DNA of 54,045 bases from positions 1 through 54,045 of the forward strand of contig JAUYGP010000569.1 in assembly GCA_030690515.1 (NCBI GenBank), in the 5' to 3' direction. The notes under the pieces are model-generated. The model saw nothing but the letters and a program-made list of their open reading frames with translations. It was not told where the DNA came from and did not search any database. The first letter of the stretch is position 1. Each line of letters begins with the position of its first letter. The stretch comes from Giesbergeria sp. Its GTDB lineage: Bacteria; Pseudomonadota; Gammaproteobacteria; Burkholderiales; Burkholderiaceae_C. Positions 24,993 to 32,121 of this stretch are shown here, piece after piece. Both the position numbers and the translations under genes were made by a program.

Positions 24993-25670
24993 TCAGGACG
25001 GGTAGCTGCCAAGGTAGCGCGCTGGAATTTCGACGGCAATCACCGCACCGGCCAGCCAGGCCACCAGAACGCCCGCCATGGCCATGCCGATGGCAAGCAT
25101 CGCGCCCAAGGCCACGGTCCGGTGGCGCGTCGGAACGTTCCAGTAGGCAGCGCAGCCGACATGTGCCCAGAAAGCCAGAACGGCCAAAAAGTAGTACGGG
25201 GCAAAAAACCACTGCCAGGGCGGCACATGCAGACCGGCGGCGGCGAAATGGAAGTTGGTGTCCAGGCCCTGGGCCCGGCCCCAGAGCACGGCCCCGACAT
25301 GCACCAGCAGGAAGAGCGCCAGGTAGCCTCCCGACCAGGCCTGCAGCCAGGCCACCCGCCCGACGCGCTGACCCCGCCCTCGCCACAGCAACACCAGGCC
25401 GCTGCTGCCCTGAAACAGCGCGCAACCCAGCAGCAAGCCTTCCAGCACCGGTTGCCGGTACACCGTGCGCAAGACGTCGAGCACCGCCTGGTGCATGGCG
25501 AGCCCGAAGATACCCGCCACATGACCGGCCAGATGTACCAGGACAAAGGCCCCCACTACCATGGCGCTGCTGCGGTGCAATGCGCGCAGCGGCCGGTACC
25601 GGTGGCCGCCCCACAGACTGGCCACACTGGCAATACCGGCCCCCAACGCCCATAGGCTGACGTTCTGCAT
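24993..25670 (-). CDS. Membrane protein resembling a b-type cytochrome subunit
   Basis: 225 residues from ATG 25670 with AGGAG six bases upstream. Five to six helices are predicted. His residues occur inside helices: RALHRSSAMVVGAFVLVHLAGHVAG, LALFLLVHVGAVL, FHFAAAGLHVPPW and FWAHVGCAA. This pattern resembles the di-heme cytochrome b subunits of succinate/fumarate oxidoreductases (FrdC/SdhC). No flavoprotein or iron-sulfur subunit is adjacent. The divergent TetR gene 77 bases away likely controls it. The heme function is inferred from the histidines only. Confidence 0.6.
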   Translation of the reverse strand: MQNVSLWALGAGIASVASLWGGHRYRPLRALHRSSAMVVGAFVLVHLAGHVAGIFGLAMHQAVLDVLRTVYRQPVLEGLLLGCALFQGSSGLVLLWRGRGQRVGRVAWLQAWSGGYLALFLLVHVGAVLWGRAQGLDTNFHFAAAGLHVPPWQWFFAPYYFLAVLAFWAHVGCAAYWNVPTRHRTVALGAMLAIGMAMAGVLVAWLAGAVIAVEIPARYLGSYPS

Positions 25671-25747
25671 GTATTCTCCTGTTCATTGACGGGCCAGCAT
25701 AGTCAGCCGCTCGTACGCTGCCTACTCGCCTTTTGCTCAGGTTTTGC

Positions 25748-26404
25748 ATGCCTTCCACCGCATCTTCCCCACGCCGCCGCCCCCGGCAGGAGCGTTCCCA
25801 GTTCACTGTCGATGCCATCTTCCAGGCGGTCGCGCAGATTGTTGCCGGGCATGGCGAGCACGGGCTGACCACCAACCGCATCGCCGAGGTGGCTGGTGTG
25901 TCTGTCGGTTCGCTGTACCAGTATTTCCCCAGCAAGGACGCCATCCTGCAGGCAATGCTCGACCAGCACTGCGAGCGCGTGATGCTGGAGCTTGATGCCC
26001 TGCTGGCGCAGGCCTGTGCACAAGACTGGCCGCCCGAGGAGCAGGTGCGCCGCTACGTGCGGCACTACCTCGCCTCTTTTGGGGCAGGCCCAGAGAACGA
26101 ACGCGCCCTGGCGCGCCTGTCATGGCAGCTCGACTACCGTGCCTCGATGCTGGTGGCCGTGCGTGGCGCCAGTGAACGCCTGGCGCTGCACCTGCAGCGC
26201 CTGGCTCCTGCGCAGGGGCAGCCACCACCCACGCCAGCACAGCTGTTCGTTCTCACCCGCGCGTTCATGGGCACCGTGCGTGCTGCGTCGCTGGAACGCT
26301 CGCCGCTGCTCGACAGCCCGGAACTGGAAGAGGCCCTGGTCCAGCTGTGCCAGGCTGTGCTGAACAATCCCCGGGTCACGCCCGAGGGCGATACCGCAAT
26401 ATAG
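25748..26404 (+). CDS. TetR family transcriptional regulator
   Basis: 218 residues from ATG 25748. The HTH is clear: DAIFQAVAQIVAGHGEHGLTTNRIAEVAGVSVGSLYQYFPSKDAILQAML. A Pro/Arg-rich N-terminal tail (SSPRRRPRQERSQF) precedes it. It is divergent from the cytochrome-b-like gene and probably represses it. The stop codon TAG (26402-26404) lies inside a 53-bp repeat, so the last codons may have been replaced by the repeat. Confidence 0.88.
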   Translation: MPSTASSPRRRPRQERSQFTVDAIFQAVAQIVAGHGEHGLTTNRIAEVAGVSVGSLYQYFPSKDAILQAMLDQHCERVMLELDALLAQACAQDWPPEEQVRRYVRHYLASFGAGPENERALARLSWQLDYRASMLVAVRGASERLALHLQRLAPAQGQPPPTPAQLFVLTRAFMGTVRAASLERSPLLDSPELEEALVQLCQAVLNNPRVTPEGDTAI

Positions 26405-26453
26405 CTATCGTTACAGTAGCAACAAGCGCTTTACCATCAAGCGCTACAGCTCT
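26401..26453 (+). repeat. 53-bp repeat supplying two stop codons
   Basis: Aligned without gaps to the reverse complement of 47609-47661: CAGTAGC, GCGC and AAGCGCTACAG fall at identical positions. The TetR stop TAG (26402-26404, plus) and the M14 peptidase stop (26444-26446, read TAG on minus) both lie within it. It therefore fills the whole space between two convergent genes. Confidence 0.7.
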
Positions 26454-27385
26454 TTTTTTTCAGTTTTTCCGGCCTGCTCGATCGTTCCATCTGGCAAAAG
26501 CCGGGCCTCCATCCAGCGCAACAGATCGCGCCACATGGAACGTATCTCCGCATCGCGCGGCATGCGCAGCGCATGGTCCAGCTCGATGGTGACGACCGGC
26601 ATACCCTGCTGCACGCCGCCGTAGTGGCCCAGGGAGCCGGGAAAAACACCCACCTGGTCCAGGCGCAAATGCCCCAGGCGCAAGGGCGGTTCATGCGGGC
26701 CGTCAAAGTCGAGCACGCCGTAAGGGGCATGGATGCTGACCACCAGTTGCGGGCGAAACTGCGCCATCTGCTCGTGCAGGAAGCGGGACTCCGGTTCGGA
26801 CAGCGGCGTGGGGCCTGGCCAGCGCCGGGGGTCCTTGCGGGTGCGCTTCTCCCAATAGTAGGGGGCATCGCGCTCCCAGCCAGGGGTGTTGAAGTTGCGG
26901 TTCAAGTCCACGCCCCGCGCATTCACCCGGGTGGGGCGGCGCGCCAGCAGACCGTCGGGGTTGAGCACCGGGATAAAGCGCCAATGCACGGGTTGGCGGG
27001 CCTTCTCGGCCAGGCCAATCCAATGCAACGCCAGCGAGGCCGAGGTGAGTTCATCACCATGCATAGCCCCCACGACCAGTACGCGCAACGGTGCACCCGG
27101 CGGTGCAGACACCGAAGGCGCGGGCAGCACGTCGCGCCAGAAGAGAGGGCGCCCCTGCCGCGATACGCTGCCGCTGGGCACGAGTTGTGCGTCCTGGCAC
27201 AAGGGTCGCCCCACACCGGGCAAGCGCGCCAGAAACAGGTCGCAGGCACCTGGCTGGGGGGCGTTGTGCGCAGACAGGCGTGGCGCTTCAGCAGCGCTCA
27301 CGCTAGAGAGTGTCGCCAGCCCGGCGGCAACGCTGAGCAGCGCTGCTGCCCACACCCGCACCGGGGCCTTCAAGCCGCCACCCAT
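26444..27385 (-). CDS. M14-family zinc carboxypeptidase
   Basis: 313 residues. A signal peptide (VWAAALLSVAAGLATLSSVSAAE) indicates export. The zinc ligands are H109 and E112 (GAMHGDELT) and H219 (SIHAPYG); the substrate-binding DLNRNF lies at about 160-165, and the catalytic Glu is E268 (VTIELDHA). The family includes MpaA, which trims murein peptides, and exported carboxypeptidases; a murein-peptide role is likely given the envelope location but not proven. Its stop codon is provided by the repeat at 26401-26453. No clear ribosome site is seen before ATG 27385. Confidence 0.85.
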   Translation of the reverse strand: MGGGLKAPVRVWAAALLSVAAGLATLSSVSAAEAPRLSAHNAPQPGACDLFLARLPGVGRPLCQDAQLVPSGSVSRQGRPLFWRDVLPAPSVSAPPGAPLRVLVVGAMHGDELTSASLALHWIGLAEKARQPVHWRFIPVLNPDGLLARRPTRVNARGVDLNRNFNTPGWERDAPYYWEKRTRKDPRRWPGPTPLSEPESRFLHEQMAQFRPQLVVSIHAPYGVLDFDGPHEPPLRLGHLRLDQVGVFPGSLGHYGGVQQGMPVVTIELDHALRMPRDAEIRSMWRDLLRWMEARLLPDGTIEQAGKTEKKEL

Positions 27386-27528
27386 AGGGAGAAAAACGAT
27401 ACAAGGCGGTTCAGGGTAAAAATTGGGGGTAGGGGCATGTCAACAGTCGCGGAGGCAGCGCACATCTCCCTGCGGCAGCAGAAATTGGGCACCGGGGCGA
27501 TAATAGCCCGCCCGATTCTTTCGTTCAC

Positions 27529-28038
27529 GTGCACCCCTCCCAACAGCCTCTCCCCCCCAGTTTTTCCGCACGCGAGTTCCGCGATGCATTGGGAATGTTT
27601 GCCACCGGGGTGACCATCGTGACGGCCCGCAGCCCTAAGGGCGACTTGGTAGGCCTGACGGCAAGCTCCTTTAATTCGGTCTCGCTCACGCCACCACTCG
27701 TCGTCTGGAGCCTCTCGCGCAACGCGGCGTCCATGGCGGTGCTGGCCACCGGCGCGCACTATGCCATCAATGTGCTGGCCGCCGACCAGAAGGAACTGGC
27801 CGAACGCTTTGCCATGCGGGGCGTAGACCGTTGGGCCGGGGTGGCCCACCGACCTGGGGTGAACCATGCGCCGCTGCTGGAGGGCACTGTGGCGACGTTC
27901 GAATGCTTCAACCGCAGCCGCTACGACGAAGGCGACCATGTGATTTTTGTCGGCGAGGTGGAACGCTGTAGCCACCGCGTCGGCGCGGCCCCGCTGCTCT
28001 ACCACGGCGGGCGCTTCTATACCGAGCATCCGCTGTAG
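27529..28038 (+). CDS. Flavin reductase family protein
   Basis: 169 residues from GTG 27529. The fold is the FMN-binding split barrel: FRDALGMFATGVTIVTARSP, LVGLTASSFNSVSLTPPLVV, and the late GDHVIFVGEVERC. These proteins reduce FMN or FAD with NAD(P)H, commonly to serve a two-component monooxygenase. No oxygenase partner is adjacent. Divergent from the M14 peptidase with a 143-base shared promoter region. Confidence 0.9.
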   Translation: MHPSQQPLPPSFSAREFRDALGMFATGVTIVTARSPKGDLVGLTASSFNSVSLTPPLVVWSLSRNAASMAVLATGAHYAINVLAADQKELAERFAMRGVDRWAGVAHRPGVNHAPLLEGTVATFECFNRSRYDEGDHVIFVGEVERCSHRVGAAPLLYHGGRFYTEHPL

Positions 28039-28053
28039 CCACGCCTTCACGAT

Positions 28054-28082
28054 CAAAAAAAACGGGGCCGAGGCCCCGTTTG
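28054..28082. terminator. Bidirectional intrinsic terminator
   Basis: AACGGGGC-CGAG-GCCCCGTT is an 8-bp stem preceded by a run of A and followed by TTTGGTTT. It can stop both the flavin reductase transcript (plus) and the TRAP operon (minus, A-run read as T). Confidence 0.85.
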
Positions 28083-28084
28083 GT

Positions 28085-29368
28085 TTACTGACCCATGACC
28101 AGATCAGGCAAGAACAAGCTGATCTGCGGGATGTAGGTCACCATCACCAGGAAGACCAGTAGCACCATCAGCCACGGCAAAGCGGCGCGTGCCACTTGCA
28201 CCAGGCTCATGCCGGTCACCCCGCTGGTCACAAACAGGTTCAGCCCCACGGGCGGCGTCACCATGCCGATCTCCATGTTCACCACCATGATGATGCCCAG
28301 GTGAATAGGATCGATGCCTAGCTGTGTGGCGATCGGGAAAAAGATCGGCGCCAGAATCAGGATGATGCCGGTGGGCTCCATGAAGTTGCCGGCAATCAGC
28401 AGGATCACGTTCACTACTGCCAGGAACATCCAGGGCTCCATACCCATGCCCATGATCTGTTCGGCAATAGTCTGCGGGATGCGCTCGGTGGTCAGCACGT
28501 GCGCAAACAGCAGCGCATTGGCGACGATGAACATCAGCATCACCGTGGTGCGACCGGCTTCCAGGAAGACATGCGGCAGGTCCTTGATCTTCAGGTCGCG
28601 GTAGATGAACACGGCCACACCCAAGGCGTAAACCGCTGACACCGCCGCCGCTTCGGTGGGCGTGAAAACGCCTCCGTAGATGCCGCCCATGATGATGCCC
28701 AGCAGTGCCAGGCCCCACATCGACTCGCGCAGCGCGCGCAGCACTTCGCCCATGCTGGCCTTCGGGGGCGGCGTGGTCTTGAGCTTGCCGGCGCGCCACC
28801 AGACGGCGAACATCAGCATGAAACCCAGCACCAGGCCAGGGATCACGCCCGCCAGGAACATGCGGCCCACGGACACTTCGGTCACGGCGGCGTAGACCAC
28901 CATCACGATGGAGGGCGGAATCAGGATGCCCAGGGTACCGGCGTTGCAGATGACACCGGCGCCAAACTCCATGGGATAACCGTTCTTCACCATCCCCGCG
29001 ATCACGATGGAGCCAATGGCCACCACCGTGGCCGGGCTGGAGCCCGAGACCGCCGCAAACAGCATGCAGGCCAGCACCGAGGCAATGGCCAAGCCGCCGC
29101 GCAAATGGCCCACAGCCGCGATGGCGAAATTCACCATGCGCCGGGCCACACCCCCGGTGGACATCAGTACACCGGCCAGCACGAAGAAGGGGATCGACAT
29201 CAGCGTGTAGTGCTCGCTGGTCTCGAACATCTTGATCGTCAGGCTGGCCAGCGAATCTTGCGAGAAGAAGACAATAGTGACGATGCTGGAGAGCCCCAGG
29301 CTGATGGCGATCGGCATGCCGATGGCCATGCAGAAGAAAAGCCCGGCAAAAAGTACGAGCGTGTTCAT
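28085..29368 (-). CDS. TRAP transporter large permease subunit (DctM)
   Basis: 427 residues, about twelve hydrophobic helices. Typical DctM segments: FFCMAIGMPIAISLGLSSI, ILIPPSIVMVVYA and TPPVGLNLFVTSGVTGMS. The subunit carries the Na+-driven transport path for an organic acid captured by DctP. Its ATG overlaps the DctQ stop by four bases (ATGA). Neighbours DctQ and DctP complete a tripartite transporter. Confidence 0.95.
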   Translation of the reverse strand: MNTLVLFAGLFFCMAIGMPIAISLGLSSIVTIVFFSQDSLASLTIKMFETSEHYTLMSIPFFVLAGVLMSTGGVARRMVNFAIAAVGHLRGGLAIASVLACMLFAAVSGSSPATVVAIGSIVIAGMVKNGYPMEFGAGVICNAGTLGILIPPSIVMVVYAAVTEVSVGRMFLAGVIPGLVLGFMLMFAVWWRAGKLKTTPPPKASMGEVLRALRESMWGLALLGIIMGGIYGGVFTPTEAAAVSAVYALGVAVFIYRDLKIKDLPHVFLEAGRTTVMLMFIVANALLFAHVLTTERIPQTIAEQIMGMGMEPWMFLAVVNVILLIAGNFMEPTGIILILAPIFFPIATQLGIDPIHLGIIMVVNMEIGMVTPPVGLNLFVTSGVTGMSLVQVARAALPWLMVLLVFLVMVTYIPQISLFLPDLVMGQ

Positions 29369-29892
29369 TGCGTTTCCTCCTCGGCCTTCAGGCCCATGGC
29401 TTCAGCCGCCTCGTCGGCCAGGCGCAGCGAGTCGGCGCGGCCGGTGATCAGGTCATAGAGAATCTGCAGAAAGCGAAAACCGGTGAGCGCCATGCCCAGC
29501 GGCATCACGGCCAGAATCTGCCAGCGCTCGATCGGCATGTCTTCAAGCTCGATGCCGACCTGCTTCATTTTGAGCACGTATTCCATGGAACCGGCCAGAA
29601 CGAAACCGACGTAAGCCAGGCTCAGCAGCACAGCCACGATACCAGCCGCCTTGCGCTTGCCCGGTGCCATCAGCTTGACCAGCGCATCCACACCGATGTG
29701 CGAGCCTACGCGCACGCCGTACGACACCCCCACGAAGATCATGATGGCAAAGAACACCGTGGTGAGCTCCAGCGCCCAGGTAAATCCGCTATTAAAAACA
29801 TAGCGCATGACGACCTGCAGAAAGGTCAGCCCTGTCATGGCCAGCAGCATGAGGGAGATGATCCACTCTTCGAGATGGTTGAGGATTTTCAT
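29365..29892 (-). CDS. TRAP transporter small permease subunit (DctQ)
   Basis: 175 residues from ATG 29892, with four helices as usual: EEWIISLMLLAMTGLTFLQVVMRYV, TWALELTTVFFAIMIFVGVSYGV and so on. GGAG is present about ten bases upstream. DctQ pairs with DctM in the membrane. The transcript start is separated from dctP by an intrinsic terminator (29905-29930), which should lower permease synthesis relative to the binding protein. Confidence 0.92.
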   Translation of the reverse strand: MKILNHLEEWIISLMLLAMTGLTFLQVVMRYVFNSGFTWALELTTVFFAIMIFVGVSYGVRVGSHIGVDALVKLMAPGKRKAAGIVAVLLSLAYVGFVLAGSMEYVLKMKQVGIELEDMPIERWQILAVMPLGMALTGFRFLQILYDLITGRADSLRLADEAAEAMGLKAEEETQ

Positions 29893-29904
29893 CAAAAGTG
29901 CTCC

Positions 29905-29930
29905 AAAAAAAGCCCCGGTCGTGCCGGGGC
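29905..29930 (-). terminator. Intrinsic terminator between dctP and dctQ
   Basis: On the minus strand GCCCCGG-CACGA-CCGGGGC runs into TTTTTTT. It lies between the binding-protein gene and the permease genes of one operon, suggesting that only part of the transcripts read through. Confidence 0.85.
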
Positions 29931-29953
29931 CATGGGCTCAGGTGGGCTCCGGC

Positions 29954-30937
29954 TTACTGGTTGGCGCGCTGTGCGGCGTCAATCAGGTTCTTGCCAATTT
30001 CACCTTCGAACTTCTTCCACACGGGCTGCATGGCGGTGCGCCAGGCAGCCTTCTGCTCCTTGGTCAGCGGCACGACCTCGGCCTTCTTGTCGGCAATCAC
30101 CTTGTCGCGGAACGACAGGGCTTCCTGGAAGGCCGCTTTGTTGCCGTAGGCGATGGACTCGTCCATGGCGGCTTTCAGACCTTTTTGTACATCGGGCGGC
30201 AGGCCGGCCCACCACTTGGCGTTGGTGATGACCATGTAGTCCAGCACACCGTGGTCGCTGTCCATGATGTACTTCTGCACCTCGTGGAACTTCTTGCTGT
30301 AGGTGTTGGACCAGGGGTTCTCCGTGCCATCGACCACGCCGGTCTGCAGGGCTTGATACACCTCGGAGAAGGAAATCTTCTGTGGGTTGCCGCCCACGGC
30401 CTTGAACTGGGCTTCAAGCACATCCGACGCCTGGATGCGGAACTTCAGGCCCTTGGCATCGGTGGGCTGCAGTAGCTTGGTGTTGGCCGAGAGTTGCTTC
30501 ATGCCATTGTGCAGGTAGCCAAGACCCATGATGCCCTTCTTGGACATGGAGGTGAGCAGGCTCTGGCCTTCGGGGCTGGCCTGGAAGCGATCCACGGCCT
30601 GGATGTCGTCAAACAGGAAGGGCAGATCGAAAATCTGCAGCTTGGGCGTGTACTTACCAAACTTGGCGAGCGAAGGCGCAATGATCTGCACGTCGCCCAG
30701 CAACAGGGCTTCCATTTCCTTGCCGTCGCCAAACAGCTGGCTGTTGGGGAACACTTGCACCTCGACCTTGCCGGCGAGGTTCTTCTCGGCCAGTTCCTTG
30801 AACTTGAGCGCCGCCTTGCCCTTGGGCGTCACGTCGGCCACCACGTGGCTGTACTTGATGACGATGGGGGCGGCCTGCGCGCCCAGACCAAAAGCCAGCA
30901 GCGTGCTGGCAGCCAGAAGTTTCAATGTCAATTTCAT
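29954..30937 (-). CDS. TRAP transporter substrate-binding protein (DctP)
   Basis: 327 residues from ATG 30937 (GGAG upstream). A signal peptide (LLAASTLLAFGLGAQAAP) precedes a DctP-type domain: VIKYSHVVADVTPKGKAAL, VQVFPNSQLFGDGKEME, MGLGYLHNGMKQLSA and the ligand Arg region FRIQASDVLEAQF. TVDGTENPWSNTYSKKF-like residues are intact. This fits C4-dicarboxylate or similar acid binding. It is followed by a terminator and then dctQM. A palindrome about 95 bases upstream may be a regulator target. Confidence 0.93.
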   Translation of the reverse strand: MKLTLKLLAASTLLAFGLGAQAAPIVIKYSHVVADVTPKGKAALKFKELAEKNLAGKVEVQVFPNSQLFGDGKEMEALLLGDVQIIAPSLAKFGKYTPKLQIFDLPFLFDDIQAVDRFQASPEGQSLLTSMSKKGIMGLGYLHNGMKQLSANTKLLQPTDAKGLKFRIQASDVLEAQFKAVGGNPQKISFSEVYQALQTGVVDGTENPWSNTYSKKFHEVQKYIMDSDHGVLDYMVITNAKWWAGLPPDVQKGLKAAMDESIAYGNKAAFQEALSFRDKVIADKKAEVVPLTKEQKAAWRTAMQPVWKKFEGEIGKNLIDAAQRANQ

Positions 30938-31033
30938 CGTTGTCTCCAAAGTTGAAAGGCCCTGCATGGGACTGGTTGAACGATACAAATACACACCGGT
31001 CCGGGCAACTGTGGCCTTCAACAGTTCGGACAC

Positions 31034-31047
31034 TAGGGATTACCCTA
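31034..31047. promoter_or_regulatory. TAGGG-N4-CCCTA palindrome upstream of dctP
   Basis: TAGGG-ATTA-CCCTA lies about 95 bases before the dctP start, in the gap after the second TRAP binding-protein gene. Perfect 5-bp arms with a 4-base spacer suit a dimeric NarL/FixJ-type regulator such as the DctR-like protein at 34155. The link is inferred from position and shape. Confidence 0.4.
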
Positions 31048-31049
31048 AA

Positions 31050-32081
31050 TCAACCGCCATCAATGGCCTTGCGTGCATCGTCCAGCCATGCCGTGCCGAT
31101 GCGCCGTGCCAGCCCCGTATGCACGGGCTCCACGGCCTTGCGCATGAGCGCGATTTGCGCTGGCGCTGGCACATGGATGCGCGTGCCGCCCGCTTCGCGC
31201 AGGGCCGTCAGGGCCTTGTCGTTCTGGGTGTCGGCAATCTGGTTGCCAAAGTACAGCGCCTCGCGCAGCGCCTCACTGACCAACGTGCGGTCGGGCGCGG
31301 ACATGGACTCCCAGAAGCGCTGGTTGGCGACGAAGGCATAGCCCAGATAGGCGTGCTGCGTCAGGCTCAGGTCGGTCTGGACCTCGTGCATGCCCTGGGT
31401 CCAGAAATTGGAAACCGGGTTCTCGGTGCCATCGACCACGCCAGCCGCCAGCGCCCGCCGCGTTTCGCTGAAGGCCAGCGTGACAGGCCGCGCGCCCAGG
31501 GCGCGCATTTGCGCCGCAATGACGCGTGAGGCCTGGATGCGCATGCGCAGACCCTCGAAATGCGCTGGTTCCAGCAAGGGACGGTTGGCGCTCATGTGCT
31601 TGAACCCGTTGTCCATGAAGCCTAGCCCCACCAGCCGCTGGCGCCCCAACCGATCGAGCATGCGTTGCCCCAGGGCGCCCTGGGTGATGCGGCGCACATT
31701 GGCCACATCCGGGAAAAGGTAAGGCAGGTCGAACAACTCGAACTCGGGAAAACCGATGCGCCCGAACTTGGACAGCGAGGGCGCCAGCATTTCCACGGCG
31801 CCCAGTTGCAGGGCCTGCATTTCGTCGTGGTCGCCATACAGTCGCGCGTCAGGGTAGACCACCACCGCAATGCGCCCACCCGAGCGCGCGTCCACCAGCG
31901 CCTGGAACCGGTTGGCCGCCAGGCCCTTGGGAGTGTCCTCGGCCACCACGTGCGAGAGCCGGATCGTCAGCCCCGCAGGTGCTGCGCGTACCAGCCCTGC
32001 GGCCGAGCCAGCCACGGCCGCCAGCCCCTGCAGCATGCGGCGGCGCCTGAAGCCCGGAAGTTGCGTGTCGATCGTTCCCAT
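31050..32081 (-). CDS. Second DctP-type TRAP substrate-binding protein
   Basis: 343 residues from ATG 32081. FRRRRMLQGLAAVAGSAAGL looks like a twin-arginine signal. The domain parallels the neighbouring DctP: IRLSHVVAEDTPKGLAANRF, VVYPDARLYGDHDEMQAL, GLGFMDNGFKHMSAN and GTENPVSNFWTQGM. It has no permease of its own apart from the downstream dctQM, and lies head to head with a DctS-type kinase, 40 bases apart. It may feed the same permease with another acid or act as a periplasmic sensor for the kinase. Confidence 0.88.
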   Translation of the reverse strand: MGTIDTQLPGFRRRRMLQGLAAVAGSAAGLVRAAPAGLTIRLSHVVAEDTPKGLAANRFQALVDARSGGRIAVVVYPDARLYGDHDEMQALQLGAVEMLAPSLSKFGRIGFPEFELFDLPYLFPDVANVRRITQGALGQRMLDRLGRQRLVGLGFMDNGFKHMSANRPLLEPAHFEGLRMRIQASRVIAAQMRALGARPVTLAFSETRRALAAGVVDGTENPVSNFWTQGMHEVQTDLSLTQHAYLGYAFVANQRFWESMSAPDRTLVSEALREALYFGNQIADTQNDKALTALREAGGTRIHVPAPAQIALMRKAVEPVHTGLARRIGTAWLDDARKAIDGG

Positions 32082-32121
32082 GGTCGCTATGCTACGGCTG
32101 GCGCACGCCAATTCCACTCCG

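Noticed and set aside
29779..29812. GCTAT-TAAAAAC-ATAGC inverted repeat inside dctQ, considered as another 53-bp repeat copy
   Set aside because: Only the short GCTAT arms agree; the diagnostic blocks (TTGCCT, GCGC, AGCTA at fixed spacing) are absent.
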